From Lachnospiraceae bacterium (GTDB taxonomy: Bacteria; Bacillota; Clostridia; Lachnospirales; Lachnospiraceae): 55,320 bases of DNA. Made by a program: the position numbers and the translations under genes. Location of the stretch: assembly GCA_017620155.1 (NCBI GenBank), contig JAFZQY010000039.1, positions 1-55,320 on the forward strand, written 5' to 3'. Positions 10,201 to 18,841 of this stretch are shown piece after piece. Under the pieces are notes generated by a model. That model was not told the origin of the DNA and made no database searches. It saw only the letters and a program-made list of their open reading frames with translations. Positions within the stretch are counted from its first letter, which is position 1. The number at the start of each line of letters is the position of its first letter.

Positions 10201-11397
10201 GATAACGCTTATGCTCTTACCGTAAGAAACGGCTGGACATTTAAAGGCTGGTCCCTTAATAAGAATGCCGAAACGGGTGAATATCTTCCCGGTTCAAACT
10301 ACGAGCTTACTCAAAATACTGTTACATTCTATGCAATATGGCAAAGAGCAAAGCAGGGTGAGCTGATCGTAAACGCTAACTCTAACAGCAAGGCTTATGA
10401 CGGAACACCGCTTGAGGATGCCGGCTATACAACTTCCGGACTTCCGGATGGATGGAACGCTACGGTAACGGTTAACGGTTCCATAACCAATAAAGGCAAA
10501 GTTAATAACATTATAGATCGTGCGTCTCTGAAGGTTACTGATGAGTCTGGATTTGAAGTAGATGTAGACAGCGTTTTCACATCTGTAACATTCAATGACG
10601 GCTCGTTAGAAATAACTCCGATAACCCTTACGGTGACTACCGAATCTGCAACCTTAGTAGATGACGGAACTGTTCTTACCGCACCCGGTACTATAGAAGG
10701 TCTTATTGATAAGGATAAAGAAGTCGTGATCTTCGAAGTTACCGGAAAGCAGGTTGGAGTAGGATCGAGCATTAACACATATAAACTTACCTGGCCCGAA
10801 TCTCCGGAGGCAGACGCAGTGCGGAGCCGCGCGGTAGAAGACGGCATTGAGGCCGGTGGAGTTTCAGGTGAGAGTCTTAAACTCAGTGATAATTATACGA
10901 TAGTTGAGGATTTGGGAACATTGACCATTAATCCGACCACGGATGATCCTACTACGCCTACACCTACGCCGACGCCTACACCGACACCGACACCTACACC
11001 CACACCCACACCAACGCCCACTCCGGTTCCGATAGTGCCTGTACCCACCCCGGATACACCTGTTACCACTTCGGATGAAACTGTGACAGCTACTACCGAA
11101 GAGGTTATCCCGGTAGCTACAGTAGCTCAGACCGCTCAGGCAGTAGCAACCACTACCATTCCTGACGAGCAGGTTCCTCTTGCAGGAGTTCTCGGAGCAC
11201 AGAGAGGTATCGAAGCAGACGACTCATCCGTACTCGGACAGAGACGTGCAGCAGCTGAAGCAGGAGTTCTCGGAGCAAGACGTGATGCCGAGACATCCGA
11301 TGCAAACCACATGGCAATGTATCTGATGCTCATGGGTATCGCAACAGGAGTCGGCGGAGCATATACCTTCAGCAGACGCAAGAAACGTGAAGACTGA
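7288..11397 (+). CDS. Large secreted, probably wall-anchored surface protein with MBG/InlB-type repeats
   Basis: 1369 residues, very likely an adhesin-type surface protein. In order: a signal peptide (1-30, MKKARFWAIF...cut near ANA); Gly-Gly-Glu-Asp repeats (~85-140) and a pure Asp/Glu tract (~150-190); a ZU5-like domain (~200-330, with APEGAFPEG); a long beta-rich region containing MucBP-like segments (YKIELYYQNQNR); one InlB B-repeat ending FYAIW (~985-1020); MBG-like domains beginning SKAYDGTPL (~1025-1215); a Thr-Pro repeat (~1220-1250); three VLGxxR motifs (~1300-1335); a hydrophobic helix and an RRKKRED tail. The end is built like a sortase signal, but has ETSDAN instead of LPXTG, so the anchoring mode is inferred. 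AGAGGAGGA precedes ATG 7288. It shares both termini and the leader with the gene at 12950. Confidence 0.8.
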   Translation: MKKARFWAIFMTGLLVFSTLTNDYIVANAEDLEGLGETPAVEESPQYGEADGYLMTEPEQVVLNMASNPEAGGDSNVFTDFLSTFTGGGEDFTGGEDFSGGEDYTGGEGFTGGEDFIGGEDYTGGEGFTDGEGFTDGEEGYTDDDETTGGEDDADDADDDEDEDEEDADEDDADEDDADDEEDELTEDELAALLAKTTEEEVTYPAKDFGSFTVGSTSVSIKAPEGAFPEGTEVSVKSVYANKSAVEAELEEGEEVSKIVAIDITFTYKGEEIQPKTSIDVTFSNLDLGGDSVAVFHDGGSGLDMVTDVADTSSVEISASSFSTYYLVGYYSENDSDADKAEASLNATIADTDNADKTVTQITDGVDGYHIKFSVGFATGMGDKVRPQVYGGTIKLRNIDKDSIVRLNDGDVIEFPAGVKDADITSSFPGYHVVWETYERQSKNNGKEYHINGNLVGSYEIQYINYLTKETFHTEPGEARWNTVINPDKTYDGFKYVSSLPANGSLTINNTNAADNVLKLFFVPEGSEAIEDASVPTAKNKVIFILKVGENATDWRCDGDYSMVKTRPGFKTTQHYYDNVESYIVSYPAKLTTYLNGRTPIWKDYEVCEPGNPGSYIKIQGVLADYTGYTVNTYFADVDGNYPDTPSSSEEVNDQLAGSKVTYTPANPFITADGSTKYVLDRANSTLTINKLKDNKAENIIDVRYKLADVSYKIELYYQNQNRSSYTKVKIQSGLKATLGATINLNTPEVAQYVPAETTREMDKVTIAFKRDDTHEGAVSEIKIGINTDDNVLKVYYTRGAKGSNVVYWSILYPGEEMPTEASAQPVKRFYPTRIEGQGFWRTTGDDIHVMDSTDDNEVWSAYDPNGVDLNKYGLTPPTEQVNAYLKEAYPGQDVRVIWYTYKCDEKGYLSKGGTGSATSMWFVNGYVVGANGGRPDIVKYDANYPGGGTYVDNTKLEDGQINYTVLGREGDNAYALTVRNGWTFKGWSLNKNAETGEYLPGSNYELTQNTVTFYAIWQRAKQGELIVNANSNSKAYDGTPLEDAGYTTSGLPDGWNATVTVNGSITNKGKVNNIIDRASLKVTDESGFEVDVDSVFTSVTFNDGSLEITPITLTVTTESATLVDDGTVLTAPGTIEGLIDKDKEVVIFEVTGKQVGVGSSINTYKLTWPESPEADAVRSRAVEDGIEAGGVSGESLKLSDNYTIVEDLGTLTINPTTDDPTTPTPTPTPTPTPTPTPTPTPTPTPVPIVPVPTPDTPVTTSDETVTATTEEVIPVATVAQTAQAVATTTIPDEQVPLAGVLGAQRGIEADDSSVLGQRRAAAEAGVLGARRDAETSDANHMAMYLMLMGIATGVGGAYTFSRRKKRED

Positions 11398-11437
11398 TCC
11401 GGACTTCGAAACAATAGTTAAACACTGATAAAGTAAC

Positions 11438-11463
11438 GAGCGGCCGCAATTTTGCGGCCGCTC
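11438..11463. terminator. Bidirectional terminator between surface protein 1 and XRE gene
   Basis: A perfect 10-bp stem, GAGCGGCCGC / GCGGCCGCTC, encloses an AATTTT loop and is followed by TTATTATTCTT. It lies between convergent genes and can serve both. The terminator after the paralogous surface gene at 15897 has the same stem sequence. Confidence 0.8.
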
Positions 11464-11466
11464 TTA

Positions 11467-11985
11467 TTATTCTTGCTGTTCGGTATCGTTCTTGTTCTTG
11501 GCTATCTTCATATATGTGATGGCTTCGGTCTGCTGGCTGTGGCGCAGTGAATCGAAGTAGAACAGACAGCACTTCTCTTCGCGGTTAAGTTTGTCGAAGC
11601 GTTTCTGATTCGTCTCGATGAATATGTTGTAGGCATTGATATCCTTGGGACGCACCTCCATATCTGCTCGGACATCATCCATCCATGCATCGGGATCAGG
11701 CAAGGCTTCCGCTGATTCTTCTCCCGTATCTCTCTTATAATCCGCTTCGGCTAAACGTATAAGGGTTTCCGCAGGAATCTCAAAGAAGGTAGCCAGCCTG
11801 AACAGCGTATTAACGGGAGGAACGATTCTGCCGCATTCGTAGTGAGAATAGGTCTGACGGCTGATGTGTAGCTCGTCGGCGACCTGCTCCTGTGAGTAGC
11901 CGTGGCTTTCTCTGAGATATTTCAGATAGTCCTGTAACCTTACTATATTACTGTTTGTGGGATTGGTTTCATTTTCCATTTTCAT
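11467..11985 (-). CDS. XRE-family transcriptional regulator (copy 1)
   Basis: Predicted DNA-binding regulator of 172 residues. An N-terminal Cro/CI-type HTH (IVRLQDYLKYLRESHGYSQ then VADELHISRQTYSHYECGR, ~14-70) is followed by an acidic linker and a C-terminal helical part (KRFDKLNREEKCCLFYFDSLRHSQQTEAITYMK). ATG 11985 is chosen because AGAGGAG stands 6 bases before it on the minus strand; the longer frame to 12021 has no ribosome site. With this start the protein has exactly the length of the paralogue at 12146. The pair lies between the two surface-protein paralogues, which suggests they control one or both; this is inference. Confidence 0.85.
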   Translation of the reverse strand: MKMENETNPTNSNIVRLQDYLKYLRESHGYSQEQVADELHISRQTYSHYECGRIVPPVNTLFRLATFFEIPAETLIRLAEADYKRDTGEESAEALPDPDAWMDDVRADMEVRPKDINAYNIFIETNQKRFDKLNREEKCCLFYFDSLRHSQQTEAITYMKIAKNKNDTEQQE

Positions 11986-12123
11986 CGGGTCTCCTCTTTT
12001 ATTGTATATGTGAAAATGCACCGAATAACGCTAATAGAAATAGCGGAGATATATGTGCGTGTGTCTAAAAAGGAGCATATATAATACAAAAGATATAAGA
12101 TCCACTACATATAGTGTGGATAT

Positions 12124-12138
12124 GCTATTCTGAATAGC
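12124..12138. promoter_or_regulatory. 15-bp perfect palindrome, possible operator
   Basis: GCTATTCTGAATAGC is fully palindromic around one central base. It lies between the two XRE genes, just after the stop of copy 2 and about 140 bases before the start of copy 1. The loop is too short for a terminator, so an operator for one of the regulators is more likely. The rest of this gap is AT-rich with a weaker CGCTA...TAGCG pair near 12028. Confidence 0.4.
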
Positions 12139-12145
12139 GCACCTG

Positions 12146-12664
12146 CTACGGCATGTATGATTTATCCCGTTTCATGGCTTTCAGCAGAGACAGTATGGCT
12201 TCGGCATGCGGTGTCTCGATTAAGCGGACATAATACAGGATGATCCTGTCCTTCGGCTCGAGCCTGAATCCTTTTCGGTTACAGGATTCGGAGAAAACCA
12301 GATAATCTGCTATCTCGTCGATCTCCACGAAAAAACAGCCGTCATCTGAGCCAGAGCTTAGATACATATCGGCTGTTTCGGATTGTGTGATATAGCTTTT
12401 CGTTTCCGGATATCCATACCAGTCTCTATATAGTTCGTCTTCATCGGCATAGTATGTCGTTATGAGTGAAAGCATTATACCGAATGGTATCGCGTACAAC
12501 CGCGCCAGGTTGGCAAGTGAGTCGACGGAAGGAGTGATCCGGCCGGTTTCATAATGAGAATAGGTTGATCGCACTATATGAAGTTTTTCTGCCACGTATT
12601 CCTGGGAGTAACCGTGATCTTTGCGCAATTGCTTCAGCAGTACTGTTAATTGAATTTCGCTCAT
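12146..12664 (-). CDS. XRE-family transcriptional regulator (copy 2)
   Basis: 172-residue paralogue of the regulator at 11467. The HTH (VLLKQLRKDHGYSQEYVAEKLHIVRSTYSHYETGRI, ~8-43) is closely similar, including the shared TYSHYE recognition-helix core and GYSQE motif; the rest is more diverged but keeps the ending pattern (RIILYYVRLIETPHAEAILSLLKAMKR). ATG 12664 is preceded by AAGGGGG. The recognition helices are so alike that both proteins may bind related sites. It is transcribed away from surface protein 2, with a ~285-base divergent intergenic region between them. Confidence 0.85.
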   Translation of the reverse strand: MSEIQLTVLLKQLRKDHGYSQEYVAEKLHIVRSTYSHYETGRITPSVDSLANLARLYAIPFGIMLSLITTYYADEDELYRDWYGYPETKSYITQSETADMYLSSGSDDGCFFVEIDEIADYLVFSESCNRKGFRLEPKDRIILYYVRLIETPHAEAILSLLKAMKRDKSYMP

Positions 12665-12818
12665 ACTATGTCCCCCTTTTATTAATTGTAAAGCGGGGCG
12701 GATGACCGGAATGATATTAACGATAGCGTATCCGAGTCGTTTTGATATTCATGTGAACGAATTGTTAGAATTTATGCCCGAACGGCAAAAACCCGAGTCG
12801 ATTTTTCGCTGAGAATCA

Positions 12819-12827
12819 TGGTATAAT
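12819..12827 (+). promoter_or_regulatory. Extended -10 promoter of surface protein 2
   Basis: TGGTATAAT again (hexamer 12822-12827), about 122 bases before the start codon at 12950, identical to the element before the first surface gene. No clear -35 is seen. Confidence 0.65.
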
Positions 12828-12881
12828 ACATAAAATACATTATTAAAAGGATTATAGGATCTGAGTAGATTCTCACATATT

Positions 12882-12927
12882 TCTCGGAACGCCCGAAGCA
12901 TCGAGCCGGATTTATGGTAAACCCCTT
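12882..12927 (+). promoter_or_regulatory. Conserved 5' leader element, copy 2
   Basis: Second copy of the leader at 7220: TCTCGGAACGCCCGAA then GCATCGAGCCGGAT, followed by TTATGGTAAACCCC. One base differs in the first 31. It ends shortly before the ribosome site AAGGAGG (12935-12941). The sequence between promoter and element is not conserved between the two genes, so this block is under selection or recently duplicated. Confidence 0.6.
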
Positions 12928-12949
12928 ACAGGACAAGGAGGACACTGAA

Positions 12950-15847
12950 ATGAAAAAGGCGAGGTTTTGGGCTATTTTTATGACCGGTTTACTGGTCTTC
13001 TCAACACTCACCAATGATTGCATAGTAGCTGGCGCCGTAGAACCAGATGGTATTGAGCAGGATGCCCCCGCTCCCGCAGACTTAGGCGGTATTGAGCAGG
13101 ATGCCCCCGCTTCCGTAGACATAGGCGGTATTGAGCAGGACACCCCTGCTCCCGCAGACTTAGGCGGTATTGAGCCGGACACCCCTGCTCCCGCAAATTT
13201 ACCTCTGGTGGGAGGTGCAGACGGCTACAGTCTTACGCTCGATTATGAGGATGATGAAGCAGGCAAGGGAACCGGTGATGGCACCGAACTTACAACTCCC
13301 GCCCCCGGCGAAAGCGAAGCGCCTGAAGGTGATGGCCTTCCGGTTGATGGTGCAAAGGCCGGCGAAGACGATGACGAAGACGTATCTTACCCCGCTATAG
13401 ACTTCGGAACCTTTGAGGCCGGCGATGTAAGCGTAACGATCTCAGCACCCGAAGGGGCATTCCCTGAGGGAACAACCGTCAGTGTACAGGCTGTCTCCGG
13501 CGAACAGTTCAGGAGCAAGGCAGAAGCTCTTGCCGATGACGATGAGGTTGTTGTTGATATATTTGCCGTTGATATTACTTTCACATACAATGGAGAACCG
13601 ATTGAACCCAAGAAACCTGTCAGCGTTTCATTTTCTCGATTGAACCTTTCCGGTGACGATCTTACGGTTGTGCATGAAGATGAAGTCTTAAGTGACGGAG
13701 ATAATACTTCTTCAGTCGATGTGACCGTTCCTTCATTCTCACCGGTGTATGCATTTACTACGACCGCGAGATCTGCTTCTGCCCTTTCTGAAGAAGGGGC
13801 CGCGACTGCGAATTATACGGTAAATGTATACTATCAGAAGCAGAACAGGAGATATCCTGAGCAGCCTAATGAGACTTATACGGAGTCCTATATCGTAGGT
13901 CAGAGGATAGAGTATACGAAGGCAAAAAGTAATGACGAGATTGATGGGATCACTTACGTGCTGGATACGCAAAAAAGCAATCTTTCCATCGAATCACCTT
14001 CGGCTGACAGTACGAAAAACGTTATCAATGTTTTTTACAAGAGAACAGCCAATAAGGTATATGTTTCGATTCTGCATCCCGGTCAAACCATGCCGCCGGA
14101 TGCAAGACCGTATGACTATTTGAAATTCTACCCTTCCAGTGATAACAGATATTCCTGGCCGGCTACAGCAATGGAGCTTCCTGAGGGACAGTGGTCCGTA
14201 TATAACAGAAAAGGCATTACTCTGAGCGACTATATCATAACATGGCCTGATAAGAATGCTATCAATACATACCTTAAAGATACATATGGCTCTGATGTTA
14301 CCTTTGACGATGTAATATGGTACACCTACAAATGTGATGAGCAGAACTACTGGCATAAAAAAGGTGGAGCGGAACCCTATACTTCCAACTGGTACATCAA
14401 CGGATATGTACCTGAAGATGCAGGTTTGATTGACAGCATTACGATAACTGCATCCAGCAAAGAAAAAACTTATGACGGTACTCCCCTTACCGATAATTCA
14501 GTAGCTGACGTCGTATGTACAAGTAATAAGATCAACACAAGCGACCTGACAATAGAGCTTACGATGACCGAAGAAAGTACGATCACGAACCCCGGAAGTG
14601 TTTCCAATGTGATCGCATCAGCGGTTATCAAAGATTCTACCGGGGCGGTAATCGGCAGCAAAGATGCTGATGGAAAGGTTACCGGCAAGTTTAAGAATAT
14701 CAATTTTGTACCCGGAACTCTTATGGTTAATGAGTATGCCGGAAAAATCACGGTTACAGTATACGGCGGCGAATGGACATATGACGGCAAAGAGCATGCT
14801 GCGTCGGTCAGCATATCCTCTGCTGAACCCGCTCGTAGTGTATCGGAACAGACGAGCCGGAGACGTAAACGTATCATTGAAAACGGTGAGATAAATTCAC
14901 AGTCCCTTCCCACAGGATATTCAGTTACAAAGGTTATGACCTCTTCGGTTCAGAATGTGGAATATATAGAGTCTGAAACCGTGGTAGCACGCACCAAGAT
15001 CACGGTGGTAAATGCAAACGGCGATGATGTAACCAACAATCTTAATATCGAATATGTAGCTGATGGTACTTCCTTTCTCGGTGCTGCGCTTAAGGTTAAT
15101 CCGGCACCCATTAATGTAACCACATACAGTAACTCCAAGGTATATAACGGTGAAGTTCTTACCGCAGGCGGTAAGATGGAAGGCGTGGTTGAAAAAGATA
15201 AAAAAGATGTAAAACTGGTCATCACCGGAAGACAGTTAGAGGTCGGAAGAAGCCGGAATACCTACAGGATCGAGTGGGGCGACGCAAGTTGGAATAACTA
15301 CAGGGTATATGATACTCTGGGCTGGCTGATCATAACCGACGGTTCCGAACCGGATAACCCGACACCCGACGATCCGACACCCGACGATCCGACCCCGGAT
15401 AATCCGACGCCGGATAACCCGACACCCGATAATCCGACACCCGATAATCCGACCCCGGATAACCCGACGCCTAACAATCCGACACCAGACTGGACTACAC
15501 TTATCACTACACTTTTCAATCTGACACCGGCTCAACCTACGCTCATCCCTGCACCTGACAATCCGACTCCCGATGAGCCTGCACTCGTCCCTGCGCTTGT
15601 CGCAGAGATACCTGCCGAGGAGGTTCCTGTTGCAGGCGTGCTCGGAGCATCCAGAGGCATAGAAGCTGATCACTCATCTGTACTTGGACAGAGAAGAGAA
15701 GCTGCAGAAGCAGGAGTTCTCGGTGCAAGACGTGACGCAGTGACGTCCGATGCAAACCAGATGGCAATGTACTTAATGCTTATGGGAGTAGCAACAGGAG
15801 TCGGCGGAGCGTATGTATTCGGCAGACGTAAGAAGCACGAAGACTAA
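12950..15847 (+). CDS. Secreted surface protein, paralogue of the 7288 gene
   Basis: 965 residues. ATG 12950 is chosen because AAGGAGG ends 8 bases before it and the product then begins MKKARFWAIFMTGLLVFSTL, the same signal peptide as the paralogue; the in-frame ATG at 12914 lies inside the leader. Then come four 16-residue repeats of the type GGIEQDAPAPADL (~31-83), a ZU5-like domain (~145-265, APEGAFPEG conserved), a MucBP-like segment (YTVNVYYQKQNR), MBG-like domains starting KTYDGTPL (~495-800), a Pro-Asp-Asn/Asp-Pro-Thr repeat (~801-847), three VLGxxR motifs, a transmembrane helix (~940-960) and a basic tail. It lacks the acidic tract and InlB repeat of the larger paralogue. Likely surface exposed; ligand unknown. 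Confidence 0.8.
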   Translation: MKKARFWAIFMTGLLVFSTLTNDCIVAGAVEPDGIEQDAPAPADLGGIEQDAPASVDIGGIEQDTPAPADLGGIEPDTPAPANLPLVGGADGYSLTLDYEDDEAGKGTGDGTELTTPAPGESEAPEGDGLPVDGAKAGEDDDEDVSYPAIDFGTFEAGDVSVTISAPEGAFPEGTTVSVQAVSGEQFRSKAEALADDDEVVVDIFAVDITFTYNGEPIEPKKPVSVSFSRLNLSGDDLTVVHEDEVLSDGDNTSSVDVTVPSFSPVYAFTTTARSASALSEEGAATANYTVNVYYQKQNRRYPEQPNETYTESYIVGQRIEYTKAKSNDEIDGITYVLDTQKSNLSIESPSADSTKNVINVFYKRTANKVYVSILHPGQTMPPDARPYDYLKFYPSSDNRYSWPATAMELPEGQWSVYNRKGITLSDYIITWPDKNAINTYLKDTYGSDVTFDDVIWYTYKCDEQNYWHKKGGAEPYTSNWYINGYVPEDAGLIDSITITASSKEKTYDGTPLTDNSVADVVCTSNKINTSDLTIELTMTEESTITNPGSVSNVIASAVIKDSTGAVIGSKDADGKVTGKFKNINFVPGTLMVNEYAGKITVTVYGGEWTYDGKEHAASVSISSAEPARSVSEQTSRRRKRIIENGEINSQSLPTGYSVTKVMTSSVQNVEYIESETVVARTKITVVNANGDDVTNNLNIEYVADGTSFLGAALKVNPAPINVTTYSNSKVYNGEVLTAGGKMEGVVEKDKKDVKLVITGRQLEVGRSRNTYRIEWGDASWNNYRVYDTLGWLIITDGSEPDNPTPDDPTPDDPTPDNPTPDNPTPDNPTPDNPTPDNPTPNNPTPDWTTLITTLFNLTPAQPTLIPAPDNPTPDEPALVPALVAEIPAEEVPVAGVLGASRGIEADHSSVLGQRREAAEAGVLGARRDAVTSDANQMAMYLMLMGVATGVGGAYVFGRRKKHED

Positions 15848-15896
15848 ACAGCAAACTAAACAGCAAACAAAATTAATGATCTCGCACGAGATACAG

Positions 15897-15920
15897 GAGC
15901 GGTCGCGTAAGCGGCCGCTC
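15897..15920 (+). terminator. Terminator-like hairpin after surface protein 2
   Basis: GAGCGGTCGC - GTAA - GCGGCCGCTC forms a 10-bp stem with one G-U pair. The following AATTTATATAT is only moderately T-rich. The stem matches that of the terminator at 11438. Confidence 0.65.
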
Positions 15921-15952
15921 AATTTATATATAAATAAACATTCTATAAAGAA

Positions 15953-15994
15953 TTAGCACTCATCGTTGACGAGTGCTAACAATGATGTTATAAA
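15953..15994 (+). promoter_or_regulatory. CIRCE operator overlapping the clpB promoter
   Basis: TTAGCACTC (15953-15961), nine bases, GAGTGCTAA (15971-15979): a perfect CIRCE inverted repeat, the binding site of the heat-shock repressor HrcA. A sigma-A promoter overlaps it: -35 TTGACG at 15966-15971, 17-bp spacer, -10 TATAAA at 15989-15994. HrcA binding would cover the -35, so clpB should be induced by heat shock through HrcA. Confidence 0.92.
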
Positions 15995-16042
15995 TGATAC
16001 AGAAGACGATATAAACCACTTTTTTACAAGGGAGGTGAGGAT

Positions 16043-18631
16043 ATGAACATACAGAAATTCACGCAGAAATCAGTGGAAGCGATCAATGAATGCGAGAAGC
16101 TCGCATATGAATACGGCAATCAGGAGATCGATGAAGAACATCTCCTCTACAGCCTTCTGACCATAGATGATTCCCTGATCTTAAAACTCATAGAGAAGAT
16201 GGATATCAACACGGATTATTTCGTCGGCAAGGCCGAGGATGCCGTGGCCAGGCGTGTCAAAGTATCCGGCGCATCCAACATATATATGAGCCAGGACTTA
16301 AACAGGGTCCTGCTGGGAGCAGAGGATGAAGCCAAAGCGATGGGAGATGACTATGTCTCCGTGGAGCATATCTTCCTGTCGATGCTTAAGACTCCCAACA
16401 AGGCCGTCGATGCCCTTTTCAAGGATGTGGGGATTACCAGAGATCGCTTCCTTTCAGTTCTTTCGACCGTGAGAGGCAATCAGAAAGTGGTATCCGACAA
16501 TCCGGAAGCCACATACGATACTCTGGCTAAATATGCCCAGGATCTGGTTGCACAGGCTGCAAGTCAGAAGCTCGATCCTGTCATAGGCCGTGACTCCGAG
16601 ATCCGTAACGTGATCCGTATCCTTTCCCGTAAGACCAAGAATAACCCGGTGCTCATCGGTGAACCCGGTGTAGGTAAGACCGCCGTAGTGGAAGGCCTTG
16701 CACAGCGTATAGTACGCGGCGATGTTCCTGAGGGACTAAAGGATAAGAAATTGTTTGCACTCGATATGGGCGCTCTTGTTGCGGGCGCAAAATACCGCGG
16801 TGAGTTCGAGGAGCGTCTTAAAGCCGTATTGGATGAGGTAAAAGCATCCAACGGCCAGATCATTCTCTTCATAGATGAACTTCATACCATCGTAGGAGCA
16901 GGCAAGACCGACGGTGCCCTCGATGCCGGAAACATGCTTAAGCCCATGCTCGCCAGAGGCGAACTCCATTGTATCGGCGCCACGACGCTCAATGAATACA
17001 GACAGTATATCGAGAAAGACTCGGCGCTTGAGAGACGTTTCCAGCCTGTAATGGTAGATGAACCTACTGTTGAAGATACCATTTCCATACTGCGCGGTCT
17101 TAAAGACAGATACGAAGTATATCACGGCGTTAAGATCCAGGATAATGCGCTTGTTTCGGCCGCTGTCCTGTCTGACCGTTACATATCTGACAGATTTCTT
17201 CCCGATAAGGCCATCGACCTGGTTGATGAAGCCTGCGCTCTGATCAAGACGGAACTCGATTCCATGCCTACCGAGATGGATGAACTAAACCGCCGTATCA
17301 TGCAGCTTCAAATAGAAGAGACCGCTCTTAAGAAAGAGGATGATAACTTAAGCCGTGAGCGTCTGGAAGACCTGCAAAAGGAACTTGCGGAGCTTAAAGA
17401 TAAGTTCAATTCCATGAAGGCTCAGTGGGATAACGAGAAAGCTTCCGTAGATAAACTGAGCACCCTTCGTGAACAGATAGACGCCATTAACTCTCAGATC
17501 CAGGTAGCGCAGAGAGACGGCGATTATGAGACCGCCGCAAAACTTACCTACGGCGAATTACCCGCTCTTAAGAAAGAACTGGAAGCCGAAGAGGCATCCA
17601 TTCAGAACCGCGACATGTCACTTGTTCATGAGGCAGTTACCGACGAGGAGATAGCGAAGATCATCTCCAGATGGACGGGCATCCCCGTTGCAAAACTTAC
17701 AGAAAGTGAAAGATCCAAGACGCTGCACCTTGATGAAGAACTCCATAAGAGAGTGATCGGTCAGGATGAGGCTGTCACCAAAGTTAGCGAAGCCATCATG
17801 AGATCCAAAGCCGGGATCAAGGATCCGACCAAACCTATCGGTTCGTTCCTGTTCCTCGGACCTACGGGCGTAGGTAAGACAGAACTTGCCAAGAGCTTAG
17901 CGGCCGCACTTTTCGATGATGAGAACAACATGGTCCGCATCGATATGAGTGAATACATGGAGAAATTCTCCGTATCAAGGCTGATCGGAGCACCTCCCGG
18001 ATATGTAGGATATGAAGAAGGCGGACAATTGACCGAAGCGGTCAGAAGAAAACCTTATTCGGTTGTACTCTTCGATGAGATTGAAAAAGCACATCCCGAT
18101 GTATTTAATGTCCTGCTTCAGGTTCTCGATGACGGACGTATCACAGACTCACAGGGCAGAACTGTGGACTTCAAGAATACGATCCTGATCATGACCAGCA
18201 ACATCGGTGCTCAGTATCTGCTTGACGGCATCAGGGACGATGGCACGATCGATGATGAAGCCACTTCCATGGTAACTGAAGATCTGAGGGCTCATTTCAG
18301 ACCTGAGTTCCTGAACCGCCTGGATGAGACCATAATGTTCAAGCCTCTGACCAAAGAAAACATCACCGGCATCGTAGGTCTGATCGTGGATGATTTGAAC
18401 GAGAGACTCTCCGACAGATCACTCCATGTGAAACTGACAGACGCCGCCCGCGATCACATCGTCGAGGCTGCCTATGATCCGATATACGGCGCACGCCCGT
18501 TGCGTAGGTATATTCAGAAGTATGTTGAAACCTTATCAGCTAAACTGATCCTTTCAGGTGAGGTTGATGAAGGCGACACCATTGCAATCGATCTTGAAGG
18601 CGATACGCTGGTAGCGAAGGTCGAGAAGTAA
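16043..18631 (+). CDS. clpB: ATP-dependent chaperone ClpB
   Basis: Cytosolic Hsp100 disaggregase that works with DnaK to rescue aggregated proteins. The 862 residues are full length: N domain (1-145), first AAA+ with GEPGVGKT (206-213) and Walker B ILFIDELH, the coiled-coil middle domain (~405-530, charged heptads; this insert distinguishes ClpB from ClpA/ClpC), then the second AAA+ with GPTGVGKT (~607-614), [26 protein letters not shown], and a C-terminal small domain with [11 protein letters not shown]. The ribosome site AAGGGAGGTGAGG stands just before ATG 16043. It is monocistronic, controlled by the CIRCE/sigma-A promoter at 15953-15994. Confidence 0.97.
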   Translation: MNIQKFTQKSVEAINECEKLAYEYGNQEIDEEHLLYSLLTIDDSLILKLIEKMDINTDYFVGKAEDAVARRVKVSGASNIYMSQDLNRVLLGAEDEAKAMGDDYVSVEHIFLSMLKTPNKAVDALFKDVGITRDRFLSVLSTVRGNQKVVSDNPEATYDTLAKYAQDLVAQAASQKLDPVIGRDSEIRNVIRILSRKTKNNPVLIGEPGVGKTAVVEGLAQRIVRGDVPEGLKDKKLFALDMGALVAGAKYRGEFEERLKAVLDEVKASNGQIILFIDELHTIVGAGKTDGALDAGNMLKPMLARGELHCIGATTLNEYRQYIEKDSALERRFQPVMVDEPTVEDTISILRGLKDRYEVYHGVKIQDNALVSAAVLSDRYISDRFLPDKAIDLVDEACALIKTELDSMPTEMDELNRRIMQLQIEETALKKEDDNLSRERLEDLQKELAELKDKFNSMKAQWDNEKASVDKLSTLREQIDAINSQIQVAQRDGDYETAAKLTYGELPALKKELEAEEASIQNRDMSLVHEAVTDEEIAKIISRWTGIPVAKLTESERSKTLHLDEELHKRVIGQDEAVTKVSEAIMRSKAGIKDPTKPIGSFLFLGPTGVGKTELAKSLAAALFDDENNMVRIDMSEYMEKFSVSRLIGAPPGYVGYEEGGQLTEAVRRKPYSVVLFDEIEKAHPDVFNVLLQVLDDGRITDSQGRTVDFKNTILIMTSNIGAQYLLDGIRDDGTIDDEATSMVTEDLRAHFRPEFLNRLDETIMFKPLTKENITGIVGLIVDDLNERLSDRSLHVKLTDAARDHIVEAAYDPIYGARPLRRYIQKYVETLSAKLILSGEVDEGDTIAIDLEGDTLVAKVEK

Positions 18632-18639
18632 AAAAAACA

Positions 18640-18836
18640 GCCGCCTCGAAAACAGGTTCAAGAGCAGGTGCTTGGAAGCCCGTCGTTACTTGGCGAGGTT
18701 TTTTCGAGCCTAGTAACGCAACGAGGCAACAGCAGCGAAAGCGTGCCTGCGTTGAACTGTTTTCGAGGCGGCGTAACCTTTACACCGCCACCGTAGCGAG
18801 AGCGTGCCTGCGGTGAATTGTTTTCGCTGTGGCGTA
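18640..18836. repeat. Structured intergenic repeat element after clpB
   Basis: A non-coding stretch with nested symmetry. GCCGCCTCGAAAACAGGTTCAA at 18640-18661 pairs with 18752-18772 (21 bp, one extra G). Between them GTTACT (18685-18690) pairs with AGTAAC (18712-18717), with extra partial pairing. In addition a 41-base unit at 18735-18775 recurs at 18796-18836 with 35/41 identity, a 61-base period. The outer stem can end the clpB transcript. The arrangement looks like a REP/extragenic palindromic family rather than a simple terminator. Confidence 0.6.
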
Positions 18837-18841
18837 TCATT

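Noticed and set aside
15298-15519. Antisense protein with GVGLSG repeats
   Set aside because: A shadow of the Pro-Asp-Asn-Pro-Thr repeat coding sequence on the other strand, without a ribosome site.
18640-18836. CRISPR or second tRNA-like element after clpB
   Set aside because: Only two copies of the direct repeat and no cloverleaf; structured intergenic repeat instead.
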